A stretch of 64,000 bases of DNA from Pogonophryne albipinna. Lineage: Eukaryota; Chordata; Actinopteri; Perciformes; Artedidraconidae. A model generated the notes under the pieces. That model was given only the letters and a program-made list of their open reading frames with translations. It was not told the origin of the DNA and did not search any database. The stretch is taken from positions 19,523,139-19,587,138 of the forward strand of contig CM053248.1 of the NCBI GenBank assembly GCA_028583405.1, read 5' to 3'. Each line of letters starts with the position of its first letter. Positions within the stretch are counted from its first letter, which is position 1. The translations under genes and the position numbers were made by a program. This document shows, piece by piece, positions 34,523 through 46,094 of the stretch.

Positions 34523-35624
34523 CAGTGGTGGAATGGGACTAAAAATCATCCCGGGACTCTCGACCGGCCCACTTCGGTACCGCTAGTAAATTGTCAACGG
34601 GGGGAGTGGGGGATGTCAGGGGCGGCGCGTGCTGTAGGCTAGGGAAGGCTAAGCCTTCCCAAATATTTGTGTCACTGCATCCTGGTAAAATACAAATATA
34701 ATAATGTCTGTGTCTTTGACATTAGCGCTGCTAGCCACCTGTTCCCTGTACTACGAAGCCAGTTCAACATACCCTGGATATGTTTGAGTAACAAACAAAC
34801 TAACAACAACAAACGAGATCTCGCTAAGCGGTCCTACGACGCTGGTTATCAACTCGGTAAATCAAGCCAGGGTTTCTCTCACCAGCTGAGAGCGCGTTCA
34901 CGTGAAAGGGGCAGGGTTAGCTACATTTGACCAATCACAAACAGGGACAAGTGTACTGACAGCGCAGCGTCATACTTCATTAATGAAAAGTAAACTAATA
35001 TTAGACAAATATGAGCTTTAAACATCCATGACTTAAACATATAATCCAGGATACAAGCCACAGAGTTGCACCTGCAAGGTGAATACAGAACAACTGGTTA
35101 AAAAATAACTAGGCCTACCGAGTGTTTGAAAGCGTATAGTTTTATGATATCACTGCCCCATCTAAGACACGAGTGGATCTGACTTTAATTACATTTACAG
35201 TGTTTCGTCAACATAATGTGTTGCTTAAAATAATACTTCTGCATACAGTATGTGACACTGTAAGTGTTGCACGGCCAGATACGGCTGGAGAAGCTGACTC
35301 AGATAAGGAAATATATGATATATTATGATATTATATGATCGATGATCTGATTGATGATGTAATATGAATGATATGTGCGACACGTCGGCGTCTTCTCTGC
35401 ATACGGCAGTTTAAACTGTATTTCCTTTATCCTGTAATATGACTTGAGAGATTTAAACTCCGCACACTGAGTTGATCTCTTTTCTATAGACGCCGGAGGC
35501 GTGCAGCGTCCGTTAAAAGAAGTTATTTAGCCTTCCCAAACCTGAGCCTCACGCGCCGCCTATGGGGGATGTGCTAGTGACTTATCCGACCGGCCCACTT
35601 CGGTACCGGCCCAGTCCGCCACTG
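34523..35624. mobile_element. hAT-type MITE split by another insertion
   Basis: Ends CAGTGGTGGAATGGGAC and CCAGTCCGCCACTG. The segment CGACCGGCCCACTTCGGTAC near the left end recurs close to the right end (35587-35606), flanking the inner insertion. Flanking 8-mers match only partly. Confidence 0.6.
34617..35564. mobile_element. hAT-type non-autonomous element, 8-bp TSD
   Basis: 948 bp with exact GGGGATGT duplications (34609-34616 and 35565-35572). Ends are CAGGGGCGGCGCGTG and CACGCGCCGCCTATG, with an AGCCTTCCCAAA block near both ends. No coding capacity. Confidence 0.85.
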
Positions 35625-37193
35625 CACCCAGCCCACGTAAAACTGTCAATGGGGGGAGCCTCGCTGCAGGGAAACGGTGGACCTAGTGTCCCGATCGGAG
35701 TGGGAATAATAATAATAATAATCCGTGCATTTTATCCATTAATTTCCCCAACATTGTGGTAAAAAAAACACACGTTGAATCCATGTTGGTGTACTACAAC
35801 TACAAAAAGCATCGGTTTGTTTTCTCATCAGGAAATGCAGACCGGCTCAAACAAACGATTTTTAATCATCATCCTCACGATCATTTAATGTATCATATGT
35901 TCGCCGAATTGACATGAAAGCACTAATAAATGTAGTTTCATCCACTTGAGTTTACAACTACAAAAATAATCGATTTGTTTTTATATCATATCCTACGGGA
36001 GGAAATTCAGCAGCTCTCACTACCGATTTGTAATCCTAATTTAATCATCATCTTCACCACGATCATTTATGTTTATGTTCGCCGAATTGACATGAAAGCA
36101 CTGACAAATATGAATATACTGTAGTCAACTTCATTAAAACGTTATTAACGTGCCTAAACTCAGTAATTCACCATTTCTACGCATGACAACACACTTTGTC
36201 CGTGTTTGGCTCTCTCGCCGCACAGTGAAGCGTTCCCGCATTGACGTCACTTCCGGCTTCCCCCAAAACTTCAAAATGAGTCGAAGGAATTTCCCCGCGA
36301 TGTTCGAAATTATTTATATTTATAGGAACGGTATCGCACCTTCTTTTTTAAACTGACGGTTCGAGATGACTAGTAGCCCAATATTTCATTGCACAACAGT
36401 TGTTGGGATGCTGTCACAGGCTCTTTAAGCGGGGAGACCTTAGAGAAGGTTCTGACTGGACTGACTGGTTGCTACCTCTGGTTGCTTGGAGCTGAGTTGG
36501 TATAACCCTGAATTAGATTAGAACATTTTAGAAATATGAGGAATAACCTCTTGTTTTATAAACCGCTTTGTAATTACTTCTTCATCCATTTTTGGATCTC
36601 TGCTGGGTTTTCTTTTAAAACCCTAAACCCCCCCTTGGGCTTGGTCCCTCCCCTCTCCCTCTGTGGATCTAAGGTCCGGTAGAGGGGGATGGGGCACAGA
36701 GTCGCTTATCCAGGCGGGGGAGTGCATCTGACGAAGAGATAGGTTGTTGTGCTCTCTATCTCTGTTTCTTACCCTACATTTTCACTCTGGACTAGAGGGA
36801 AAGCGTTCTTGGACGCCTTTTCAGCATTGTTTCTTACTATATTCTTCCTACCCCGTTTACCTTGAACTATTCTAGGAGAGTGTGTTGACGTTGACTCGTT
36901 GGGCCTTTCCTCCTGTACTTGTTTGTTCCCCAGTTCTTTCCTTTAACTGAATCTAGGAGAGGGCATTTAAGCCTCTCAACTTCCTTCTTTTGATTAGGCA
37001 AGGCAAGGCAAGGCAAGTTTATTTATATAGCACTTTTCAACACAAGGCAATTCAAAGTGCTTTACAAAAAATGAAAGACATTTAAGAAAATGGCATTTAA
37101 AATCAGTCATTAAAAAGAAAAGCAAATAAAATAAACATTAAAAGAAAAAAATACATGAATAAAAGTTACAGTGCAGTCTAAGATGTGAATAGT

Positions 37194-40186
37194 TCAATTA
37201 AAAGCAGCGACAAAAAGAAAAGTCTTCAGCCTGGATTTAAAAGTAGTCAGAGTTGCAGCGGACCTGCAGGTTTCTGGGAGTTTGTTCCAGATATTTGGAG
37301 CATAATAACTAAACGCTGCTTCTCCATGTTTAGTTCTGACTCTGGGGACAGAAAGCTGACCAGTCCCTGAAGACCTGAGAGATCTGGATGGTTCATAATT
37401 TAGCAGGAGGTCAGAAATGTATTTTGGGCCTAAACCATTCAGTGCTTTATAAACCAGCAGCAGTATTTTGAAATCTATTCTTTGACACACAGGAAGCCAG
37501 TGTAAAGACTTCAGAACAGGAGTGATGTGATCCACTTTCTTAGTGTTAGTGAGGACTCGAGCAGCGGCGTTCTGAATCAGCTGCAGCTTTCTAATAGATT
37601 TTTTAGTGAGACCTGTGAAGACACCATTACAGTAGTCGAGTCTACTGAAGATAAAAGCATGGACAAGTTTTTCCAAATCCTGCTGTGACATTAGTCTTTT
37701 AACCCTAGATATATTCTTTAGGTGATAGTAGGCTGATTTAGTAACTGTTTTAATATGACTGTTGAAACTCAGGTCAGAGTCCATGACTACACCTAGATTT
37801 CTGGCTTTATCTGTTGTTTTGAACATTGCAGACTGAAGCTCAGCGCTAACTTTTAAACGTTCTGCCTTGGCTCCAAAAACCATTACCTCAGTTTTATCTT
37901 TGTTTAATTGGAGAAAGTTCTGACACATCCAGTCATTGATTTGTTCAATGCACTTACTCAGTGTTTGAATTGGAGCATAGTCTCCTGGTGAAATTGTTAC
38001 ATAAATTTGTGTGTCATCCGCATAGCTATGGTAACTTATTTTGTTGTTCTTCATTATCTGAGCCAGTGGTAGCATGTAGACGTTAAAGAGAAGAGGCCCC
38101 AAGATGGAGCCTTGAGGTACCCCACATGTCATATTTGTCAACTCAGATATGTATTTACCTATAGAAACAAAGTTGTTTCTGTCCTTTAAGTAGGATTCAA
38201 ACCAATTTAGAACTGTTTCCGAAAGTCCCAACCCAGTTTTCCAGTCGGTCTAGTAATATGTTGTGGTCAACAGTGTCAAACGCAGCACTGAGATCTAATA
38301 ATACTAACACTGAAGTTCTGCCACTGTCTGTGTTTAAGTGGATGTCATTAAAGACCTTTACAAGAGCAGTCTCAGTGCTGTGGTTTGGACGAAAGCCTGA
38401 CTGGAACACATCCAAACAGTTATTTAAATGCAAGAAATTACTCAACTGTTGAAAAACAACTTTTTCAATGATTTTACCTAGAAATGGAAGGTTTGATATG
38501 GGCCTGTAATTGTTCATTACTGAAGCATCTAGATTATTCTTTTTTAAGAGCGGTTTAATGACTGCAGTTTTCAGGGCCTGTGGAAAAATACCTGTGTGAA
38601 GAGATTTGTTTACTATATGAAGTAGATCTGAGGCCATGCAAGGCAAAACATCTTTGAAAAAATCCTGTTGGAATAATATCAAGGCAGCAGGAGGAGGATT
38701 TCAGAAGTTGTATAATGTCCTCTAGGTTTTTATCATTAATCTGATGGAATTGTGTCATGGTGTTTGAATTGATGTTAAGTGGACACAGAGACAACACATT
38801 TGCTCTTCCTGATGCAGAGGCACTGACTGCTTGTCTGATTTTCTGAATTTTGTCAGTGAAGAAGGAGGCAAAATCATTGCACGCCCTGGTGGATAGAAAT
38901 TCAGAGGCTACTGACACTGGGGGGTTAGTTAGTCTGTCGACGGTAGCAAATAAGGCACGTGCGTTGTTTTTGTTTTTGGTAATGATGTCAGAGAAGAACG
39001 ATTGTCGTGCGTTTTTCAATTCCAAATTATAAAGGCCAAGTCTCTCTTTATAGATTTCAAAGTGAACCTGGAGATTTGTTTTTCGCCACCTGCGTTCAGC
39101 TTTTCGACATTCTCTTTTTCTGTTCTCACGGTCATGGCCTTTCTCCATGGAGATATTTTCTTAACAGACACTTCCTTTACCTTAGTTGGAGCAATGGCAT
39201 CTATAACATTTTTAATTTTTGAATTAAATGATTTACTAGCTCATTTACTGAGATGTTAGCAGGGGCAAGTGTGGAAGAAAAATTCTGAGTAAACATTTCC
39301 CTAGCGTTTTCAGTTAAATATCGCTTTGTGGTTACCTCTTTCTGAACATTTTTGTGAACAGAAATAGAGCTCTCAAAGAAAACACAGGAATGGTCAGAGA
39401 GTGCAACATCAGTCACCACAACCGTAGAGATATTCAGACCCTTTGAGATAATTAAGTCCAGAGTGTGCCCCTTATTGTGCGTGGGCTCCGTCACATGCTG
39501 AGTCAGTCCATAGCTATCAAGAACACAAAACAGTTCTTTTGCCCCTCTGTCCTGGGGGTTGTCAACATGGATGTTAAAATCACCAACAATGACTAGACGG
39601 TCAAAGTCAATACACACTATAGACAGCAGTTCGGTAAAATCATCAAAAAAGCTTGCACAGTATTTGGGTGGTCTATAGATATTTAGGAACAGAGCTCGAG
39701 AGGAGCATTTCAGCTGAAGGGCCACATATTCAAAAGAAGCAAAGTTCCCATAAGATGTCTTCCTGCATTGAAGGGAATCATTGAACAGAATAGCAACTCC
39801 ACCCCCTTTCTTATGCATTCTTTCCTGACTCATAAAACTAAGTTGGGAGGGGTTGATTCGATAAGAACAGCTGCACTGTTATTTTGTTCAATCCAAGTTT
39901 CTGTTAAAAACATAAAATCGAGATTGTGCTCAGTGATAAAATCATTGATTAAAAATGTTTTTCCTGCCAAAGACCTGACATTTAATAAAGCTAGTTTAAG
40001 TTTGTTAAACACACCACCAGTCAGGTTTTTTGTAACAAGCTGTGGCTGACATGGAATCACTGCTAAATTAGATAAACTCACACAAACGTTTGAGCGCTTC
40101 CTGTATCTAAGATGATTCACCGCTCTTAATCTATTACCTATCAACACAGATATCGGCAAAGCTACAGGCAGTGAGGGCCCCGGCAT
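37194..40186 (-). pseudogene. L2 LINE ORF2 (endonuclease-reverse transcriptase), frameshifted
   Basis: Order on -: APE endonuclease (LTETW near 39900, VGDFNIHVD near 39570, LSDHS near 39400), then reverse transcriptase (PISNLPFLGKIIEKV; LLDLSAAFDTVDH; GVPQGSILGPLLF; active site YADDTQIY) and a C-terminal region ending FVAAFN. The reading frame changes near 39830, 39170, 38600 and 38210. Each segment is otherwise well preserved, so decay is moderate. Confidence 0.9.
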
Positions 40187-40240
40187 GTCCTTGAAAGAGT
40201 TGAGAGTGCCATACGCCCTTGAGCCTGGACCCAGCAGATA

Positions 40241-41848
40241 TCAGTTTGCAGCGTTTTCTACACACACATCCCTATCAGGCTTTGAAGGGGAGGGAGGACC
40301 CACCACCCTGCTCCTCTCATAGGAGGCCAGGGTGAGGGCTACACTGTAAGCCGGGGGAGATGGTGCGCATCTCTGCTTCGGTGATTTTGGTGGGCGTCGT
40401 TGAGGGGCGGGGGTAAAGGACATGCTGCCAATCCTGCGTGTCGCCTTCATGTGGTCGAACTCCAGGGGGGTGGGGGAGGGTGAAAGGGTGAGCGGAGAGT
40501 AGAGAGAGCTGGGGGATGAATGAAGAGTATCCTCAAAGGCGTTGACAGGGAGGGTGACGGGCAGTGGAGACTCCTCCATTTGTGTCATAGGTCTCCCATA
40601 ATCAGAACATTCCTCAGGCGGGTGCAGTGATACTTCTTCAGTGTTTTCTGCGCGATGTGTTGTGTCTTTCTCCTGTTTTGATTCCTCTTGCCGCTTGTCC
40701 TTGGCAGAGGGAACAGAGTGATGACGCAGGCAGTTGAATATGTTAGAGATAAACAATTTCACTCCTGACTTGTTCAGGCAAACTCCATTTGCCTTGAAAA
40801 GATGTCTGCGATCCCAGAAAAAGTTAAAATTGTCAATAAAATGGACAGAATGGTCAGTACAGATAGTTGAAAGCCAGGTGTTCAGTGCAAACAATCTGCT
40901 GAATCTCTCCACTCCTCTTCTGACTGGCGGTAGAGGGCCACTGATGAACACCTCTGCATTTAGAGAGCTGACAGTTTCCAACAAACATTTAAAGTCTTCT
41001 TTCAGCACTTCTGACTCTTGTTTCACAACATCATTTGTTCCAATGTGCAGTACCACATTCTTCACAGTCGGATGTTCAGCCCCAATATGCAGGATCTTCT
41101 TAGCCAAGTCAGATACCACATCCTTGGGAAAACAGAGTACTTTGGTGTTGTTCTTATTACACAGACCTTTTACATCTCTTACAGCAGAGTCACCCACAAT
41201 CAGAGTTTCAGGCCCAGTCGTTAGCTTTCCCTCTTGCCTTTTACTTTTGGAGTAGATATTGGTCCTTACCCTGCTGTGTGAAGAGGACAGGTTATCCGGA
41301 TCATCAGCAAGAGATCTCCGGCTCTCGGTCAGCGGAGCGTATCTGTTCTGGATTGGCACACTTGGTGGTTTAGGAGGATTGTTTGTAATTCTCCCTTTAG
41401 CAGCTGTCCACTGCTGTTTCCTAGTAGGAACAGGGGTTGAAGAGGCGCTCTTCCTGGGTGATAACAATGCAGGCCAGCCGGTCGCATCACAGATTTCCGA
41501 GCGCTGGGCTCTGCCTGTTATCCGTCCTCTGCCTGTTATCCGTCCTCCCAAATCCCATGGAAATGATTTACTCTTAGGCTTTGCACCCAGAGAGTTCCAG
41601 GGAGGACTACCACTTGTAGATTTATTACCTGGTACACAGCCCTCCTGTTCCTTGGAATCCTTGTAGCTGCTAACTAGCTGTGAGTTAGCATACCCTTTTC
41701 CATTATTTTGCAACACTGGTAAAGTGGTGTCATTTCCACGACATAGTCCATTCACTTCCACGTTAACTTCCAACCGTTGCATTTTCATTTCCAACACAGC
41801 CATCTTCTGTATAAGTTTGTGGAAGTCATCTGTAGAGAACGGAGGCAT
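40241..41848 (-). CDS. L2 LINE ORF1 with SGNH-esterase-like domain
   Basis: 535 residues, uninterrupted. It starts MPPFSTDDFHKLIQKM with a short coiled coil, then a Ser/Pro-rich linker, then an SGNH-hydrolase-like domain (about residues 215-375): IVGDSAVRD with the Ser, VVLHIGTNDV with the Asn, ISGPLPP, and a last block reading ANGVCLNKSG. In relatives that last block usually carries catalytic Asp and His (DGxHLN-like); here they are Asn and Cys. The C-terminal part is Pro-rich. LINE ORF1 proteins of this type bind RNA and membranes. Confidence 0.8.
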   Translation of the reverse strand: MPPFSTDDFHKLIQKMAVLEMKMQRLEVNVEVNGLCRGNDTTLPVLQNNGKGYANSQLVSSYKDSKEQEGCVPGNKSTSGSPPWNSLGAKPKSKSFPWDLGGRITGRGRITGRAQRSEICDATGWPALLSPRKSASSTPVPTRKQQWTAAKGRITNNPPKPPSVPIQNRYAPLTESRRSLADDPDNLSSSHSRVRTNIYSKSKRQEGKLTTGPETLIVGDSAVRDVKGLCNKNNTKVLCFPKDVVSDLAKKILHIGAEHPTVKNVVLHIGTNDVVKQESEVLKEDFKCLLETVSSLNAEVFISGPLPPVRRGVERFSRLFALNTWLSTICTDHSVHFIDNFNFFWDRRHLFKANGVCLNKSGVKLFISNIFNCLRHHSVPSAKDKRQEESKQEKDTTHRAENTEEVSLHPPEECSDYGRPMTQMEESPLPVTLPVNAFEDTLHSSPSSLYSPLTLSPSPTPLEFDHMKATRRIGSMSFTPAPQRRPPKSPKQRCAPSPPAYSVALTLASYERSRVVGPPSPSKPDRDVCVENAAN

Positions 41849-42662
41849 TTTGCTACCAACTAGCTTAAGCTAAATAGCATGCAGTAGCCTACCAGGCTTT
41901 AGCTGTTGCTAGGCCACGCTACTGTAAGACTGAGGTCGTCGTAAAAATGTTGAAATATGGCTGAAACCCTCCGTCTATTTACGAAGATGAACTGTCCCAG
42001 TGATAAGTTAATGTCCAGGAGCCGCTGCTCGAAGTTTTCAGAGAATAAGAATAGGAAAATCAGCATAAGAAGTAAGCAGAGGCAAGAGCAAGCAGAAAAA
42101 GCGTCTGCAGATTAGTTTAGTTTTTCACCCCCTTTCCCTTGAACTAATTTATACGGGAGAGTGCATTTACGTAGTTACGTTGTGCCTCTCGGCGTATACT
42201 TTGACTTTCTGTCTCTTTGGAGAGTGCTAGTACGTTGGATACGTTGGGCTTTTTCACTGTTGTCCCTCTTCACTAGTATCCCATGTCCCCTCTTCATAAT
42301 TTGGGTCTTCATAATTTCAACCCTATTCTAAGGGGAAGCATGATGGTGCCTTTTCTTTTCAATTTCTGGCTTTGTGTTTCTTCACCTCTTACTCGTTTAA
42401 TATTTAGGAGAGTGCATTTACGTAGTCACGTTCTGCCTCTCTTCCTCTGTTTCTGGCTATTCTTTTCATACCCTTGTTTCTCTGAGAAGAGAAGAAATAC
42501 TATTCTAAAAAGGAGCTGACACATGGTGTCTCTTCACTTGTACACTTGAGGGGTCAGAGTTCATATGGTGAGGGATTCCATGAGCGATATGCGCCGGCCT
42601 GTTAATAGAACTGCTCGGGTCTTGATAGATTGAGTGGGGAAGTTCATGAGATCTTTCTAGAG

Positions 42663-44167
42663 CAGGGGTCTTCAACGTTTTTCAGGCCAGGGACCCCCAA
42701 ACTGATGGAGAGCTGGAGCAGGGACCCCCCTACTATATGTATGGCATACAATTGTGTTTTATATTAAACGGGGCCTAGTGCCGTGTATAAACATAGCTAC
42801 TCTGTTATTGTACATTCAATACTAAGCTATTCAAATAATACACAGGTTAATATATTTCAGAACTAGTTGTGCGTTGAGGGAGGCACTTACAAAACAAAAA
42901 TTCCTCCTGCATTTCCTTATCATCGACAAAGCACACAAACGCCAGAAGCTGGGCGTCCTTAGACACATCTGTTGACTCGTCTAATTGTGCAAATGCATCT
43001 GCCAACCTCAGCTTCTCTATCAGTTGCACCCTCACATCAGATGCCATCTCGTCTATACGGTGAGCTATGGTTGTGTCCGACACTGGAATGGTTTTCAGTT
43101 TGTTAATGTCAATATCATTCCCATATATTGTTTTACACATATCGGTTGCTGAAGGCAATATTAAATCCTCTGCAAGTTTGTATAGCTGTTTCTTCTGGGC
43201 AATCTGAAGAGCAATTTGATAAGAGCATTTCAAAGCTAGCTCACCAACTTTGGCTGATTTTCTGATCAATATCTGTTGATCTTGGAGGGATTTGAGGCTA
43301 GCTTGGAAGTATTCAACAGGTTTGTCTTTTAAGTGGCTGTGTGTTGTCTCCAAGTGACGCTGCAGCTTTGATGGCTTCATAGATTCATTTGAAAGAACAG
43401 TAGAGCAAATGGCACACATTGGAAATTCAATGCCATCTGTCTCCTTAAAGGTAAAACCAAACTTCAGATAATTATCTGCATATTTTCGGGTCTTCTCTCG
43501 TTTGCGCTTACCCTTATTAGCTGCTACATCAGCAGCAGGTTCCGCCTTGCCACTTGCATGTTCACTGGTGGTTTCTGAGGTGGATGGTATCTCTCTTGTG
43601 CTTGTGGATTTTTTTGGTCGACTTATAAAACGATCAATTTATATATATATATATATATATATAAAGGTATGGTCTTCTCAATAATATCGCAGCGTGCGTC
43701 CTTGTGTCTGTGTCCTGAGTAAACTGGGGACTGAATACGTTCTCGGCCAATCACGGGGAACCTGACAGAGCCAGCGTGTGTCATGCGGCCTCGTGATTGG
43801 CACAGCAGTGATAGGGGCGGGTCCTCCCCTTTGTGTACAGGAGGCCTGGTGGGACAGGCCCGGGGTAGTCTCCTGCCGTGAGTGAACCGGCGCCTAGCTT
43901 GAGATAGCTTCTGTGTGTAGCTGAATGTGTGCATTGCTGACTGAAAGATAACGTCTTCTGCCTCCATTTCTCTGTTCGCTACAATATGTTGGATTGATGT
44001 TAATGTGCATTTAAAGACATTTCAATTTGTGGGAAAAAAAAAATTGGAAAATCTTTTTTTTTTTAAGAAATATAAAAAATGGTCTAATCAACCAAAGATT
44101 TCGCGACCCCCCTGCAGTACCTCCACGGACCCCCTGGGGGTCGCGGACCCCCTGTTGAAGACCTCTG
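42663..44167 (-). mobile_element. hAT (Charlie-like) element, 8-bp TSD
   Basis: 1505 bp with exact TTCTAGAG duplications (42655-42662, 44168-44175). Ends are CAGGGGTCTTCAACGTTTTT and the complement CAGAGGTCTTCAACAGGGGG. It holds a partial transposase on - and an AT run (43637-43663). Confidence 0.92.
42847..43630 (-). pseudogene. Partial hAT transposase (ZBED5/SCAND3-like)
   Basis: The frame is open from about 43630. It contains a Lys/Arg-rich region, a BED-like finger (MCAICSTVL ... HLETTHSHL) and the start of the catalytic domain (LDESTDVSKDAQLLAFV, with the first catalytic Asp region). It stops after SSEIY at 42847. The remaining catalytic and hATC domains are missing by internal deletion. 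Confidence 0.8.
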
Positions 44168-44890
44168 TTCTAGAGGGTTATCAAGAATAACTTTTATCCA
44201 ATGACCTTTTCCCTCTCTGTCTGTGTCTGTGTATTCTCTTGTTCCGATTAACCCAGCCAAATCTTTTTTCTTGTTTTGTATCTATATCTACGCCGGGATT
44301 CGGAGTCGAGGCTGATTCTCTTGCTGTAGTCCTGTGTCTTGGATCCTCTATCCCGAGTTCTGGATTAAGTCGTGGACGTTTCGGGTCGTGGCTGAACCTG
44401 TCTCTGCGGTCCTGCCTTGGGTCTCGCCATGCTGCTTCCCTGATGGCTTCCTCAGGATTTTAGCTGACATCCTCGTGGATTCATCTTCTTATTACAGACA
44501 CATGCATTTCCTAACATTCGGTCTATATGCTGTAAAATGTATTATCTCTTCGATTTACACATGGCATCTATTGCACGTCTGTCCGTCCTGGGAGAGGGAT
44601 CCCTCCTCTGTTGCTCTCCCTGAGGTTTCTCCCATTTTTTCCCCTTAAACTGTGGGTTTTCTCTGGAAGTTTTTCCTTGTACGATGTGAGGGTCTAAGGA
44701 CAGAGGGTGTCGTTTTTCTCATACTGATATTCTAACAACTGATATATAACAATCTGTGCTGTTGTATTTGCTGTATAGTGTCTCTACTGTAGGCTAATTT
44801 TATTATATGTACAGCACTTTGGCTCGACCAAAAATCGTTTATAAATGTGCTATATAAATAAAACTTGATTTGATTTGATTTAACATGTAA

Positions 44891-46060
44891 GCCGCCACTG
44901 AGCCTTGATAGTATGATCAGTGTTAACATAAATCCATCCATTATCTGAAACCAATTGTCCTGACATTAGGAGAGAGGTGAAGCACACCCTGGACTGATCG
45001 CTAAGCAACCACAGGGCTGACACATAAAGACAGACAGCAGGAAAGAGAGACAATGTGGTGGAGTGATGATGTATACCCGGAAGTTAGCACCATTAACGGC
45101 CCGTCCACACGGCGGCGTGCGTTGAAGCTTCAACGCTTCTGCCCATTCACTTTGAATGGGGTGACGTCACGCTTTGCCGAACTGCATTGTGGGAGCGTTG
45201 CTTCAAAAGTTGAGCAATGTTCAACTTGTGAAGCTTCGGCGGAAGCGTCAGCCAATCAAATCATATGCCAGTACAAGCTCTAGCCAATCAAACCGCGTGC
45301 TTGTGTGTCCGGGGCAGGAGATTCATGTGATTGGTTGTTGGTCGAGTTTCAGACAACCTCACCGGCATGGTTCAACGCACGCCGCCGTGTAGACGCTGCG
45401 TAAGGCTCCACGACAAAAAGCAATGGGATTTTTCTAGTGGATTTTGGTATATTGCAGAAAATAAGATCTGTGGCAAACAATACTTACACATGTTGTTCAG
45501 TAGAATAGTCTCCACATATAAACAACACTTTTGTTATTTTAGACATGTAAATGCAATCACCAGAAGTTAAAAGCTAATGTTAGGCTACAAACAACTACAT
45601 CATGGTTGCATGACTGCGCGGCACGACTGCTAAGCTAAAGGCGGCTAATGTTCGCCGTGATGACGTCTAGTAGTCTTATTTAGCCACTTGTTAGCAACCG
45701 CCGACACTTAAAAGCTTGAGACATTCAAGAGTGGGGATTCAGGATGTATTTTACGTTGTGGAGCATACAAATCTCTTAAGCTTGTGTTAACCACAGACCT
45801 TATTTCAGACATCTTACCAATTAAAAAAACAATAGCTTTGAGACAATGAACTGAAAGTGCTAAAATGCTAACTCATTTATTGGTTTCAGGACTCATTCCT
45901 GCACCACTCTAAGAGCAACTAACAATTAACCATGGGGAGAACACTCTACAAACACACAAAGTAGGGCCCAGGCTGGCCAGCAGGGTCAAACAGAGAACCT
46001 TTTTGGAGTGAGGTAACAGTGCTAATCACTGCAACACCATGAGTTGCGACTTCCATCTTA
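44891..46060. other. Intergenic segment containing one MITE
   Basis: Apart from the MITE at 45098-45398 it has no gene or recognised element. Confidence 0.5.
45098..45398. mobile_element. MITE with GCGGCGTGCGTTGAA terminal repeats
   Basis: Inverted ends CACACGGCGGCGTGCGTTGA and TCAACGCACGCCGCCGTGT enclose 300 bp. A related piece occurs at 5486-5545. Confidence 0.75.
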
Positions 46061-46094
46061 AAGGTCCCCTATTATACTGTTTTTCATCAATATA

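Larger units (their letters stand above)
33345..36424. mobile_element. TTAA-flanked element enlarged by nested insertions
   Basis: TTAA flanks at 33341-33344 and 36425-36428 enclose a perfect 13-bp terminal inverted repeat, AGAGCCTGTGACA. Within lie a hAT element (33703-34467) and a hAT-type MITE (34523-35624) that itself holds another (34617-35564). Removing these leaves about 1.2 kb. A short frame MAHTAASSDSDDSLIL begins at 33596 and is interrupted by the first hAT. Probably Kolobok- or piggyBac-like; no transposase is visible. Confidence 0.75.
36998..42109 (-). mobile_element. Near-full-length L2/CR1-clade LINE
   Basis: 5.1 kb on -, flanked by a short GATTAG repeat on both sides (36992-36997, 42110-42115). 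The 3' end at the low coordinate has GTGCTATATAAATAAA followed by (CTTGC)n units, typical of L2. ORF1 (41848-40241) is intact; ORF2 (40186-37194) is broken by four frame changes. A relative lies at 58520-61360. Confidence 0.85.
36429..44890 (+). mobile_element. Composite L2-tailed element split by two insertions
   Basis: Three blocks (36429-36997, 42110-42662 and 44168-44890) read through as one + strand repeat once the L2 LINE and the hAT are removed. The left blocks hold degenerate units with GGAGAGTGCATTTACGTAGT. The right end carries a LINE-like 3' tail: CCTGGGAGAGGGATCCCTCC, a GTGCTATATAAATAAA box, and TTGATTTGATTTGATTT repeats ending near 44882. The left boundary is uncertain. No ORF survives. 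Confidence 0.6.

Noticed and set aside
41259..41666. 135-codon plus-strand frame, and the 173-codon frame at 40734-41255
   Set aside because: Both are antisense to the intact LINE ORF1.
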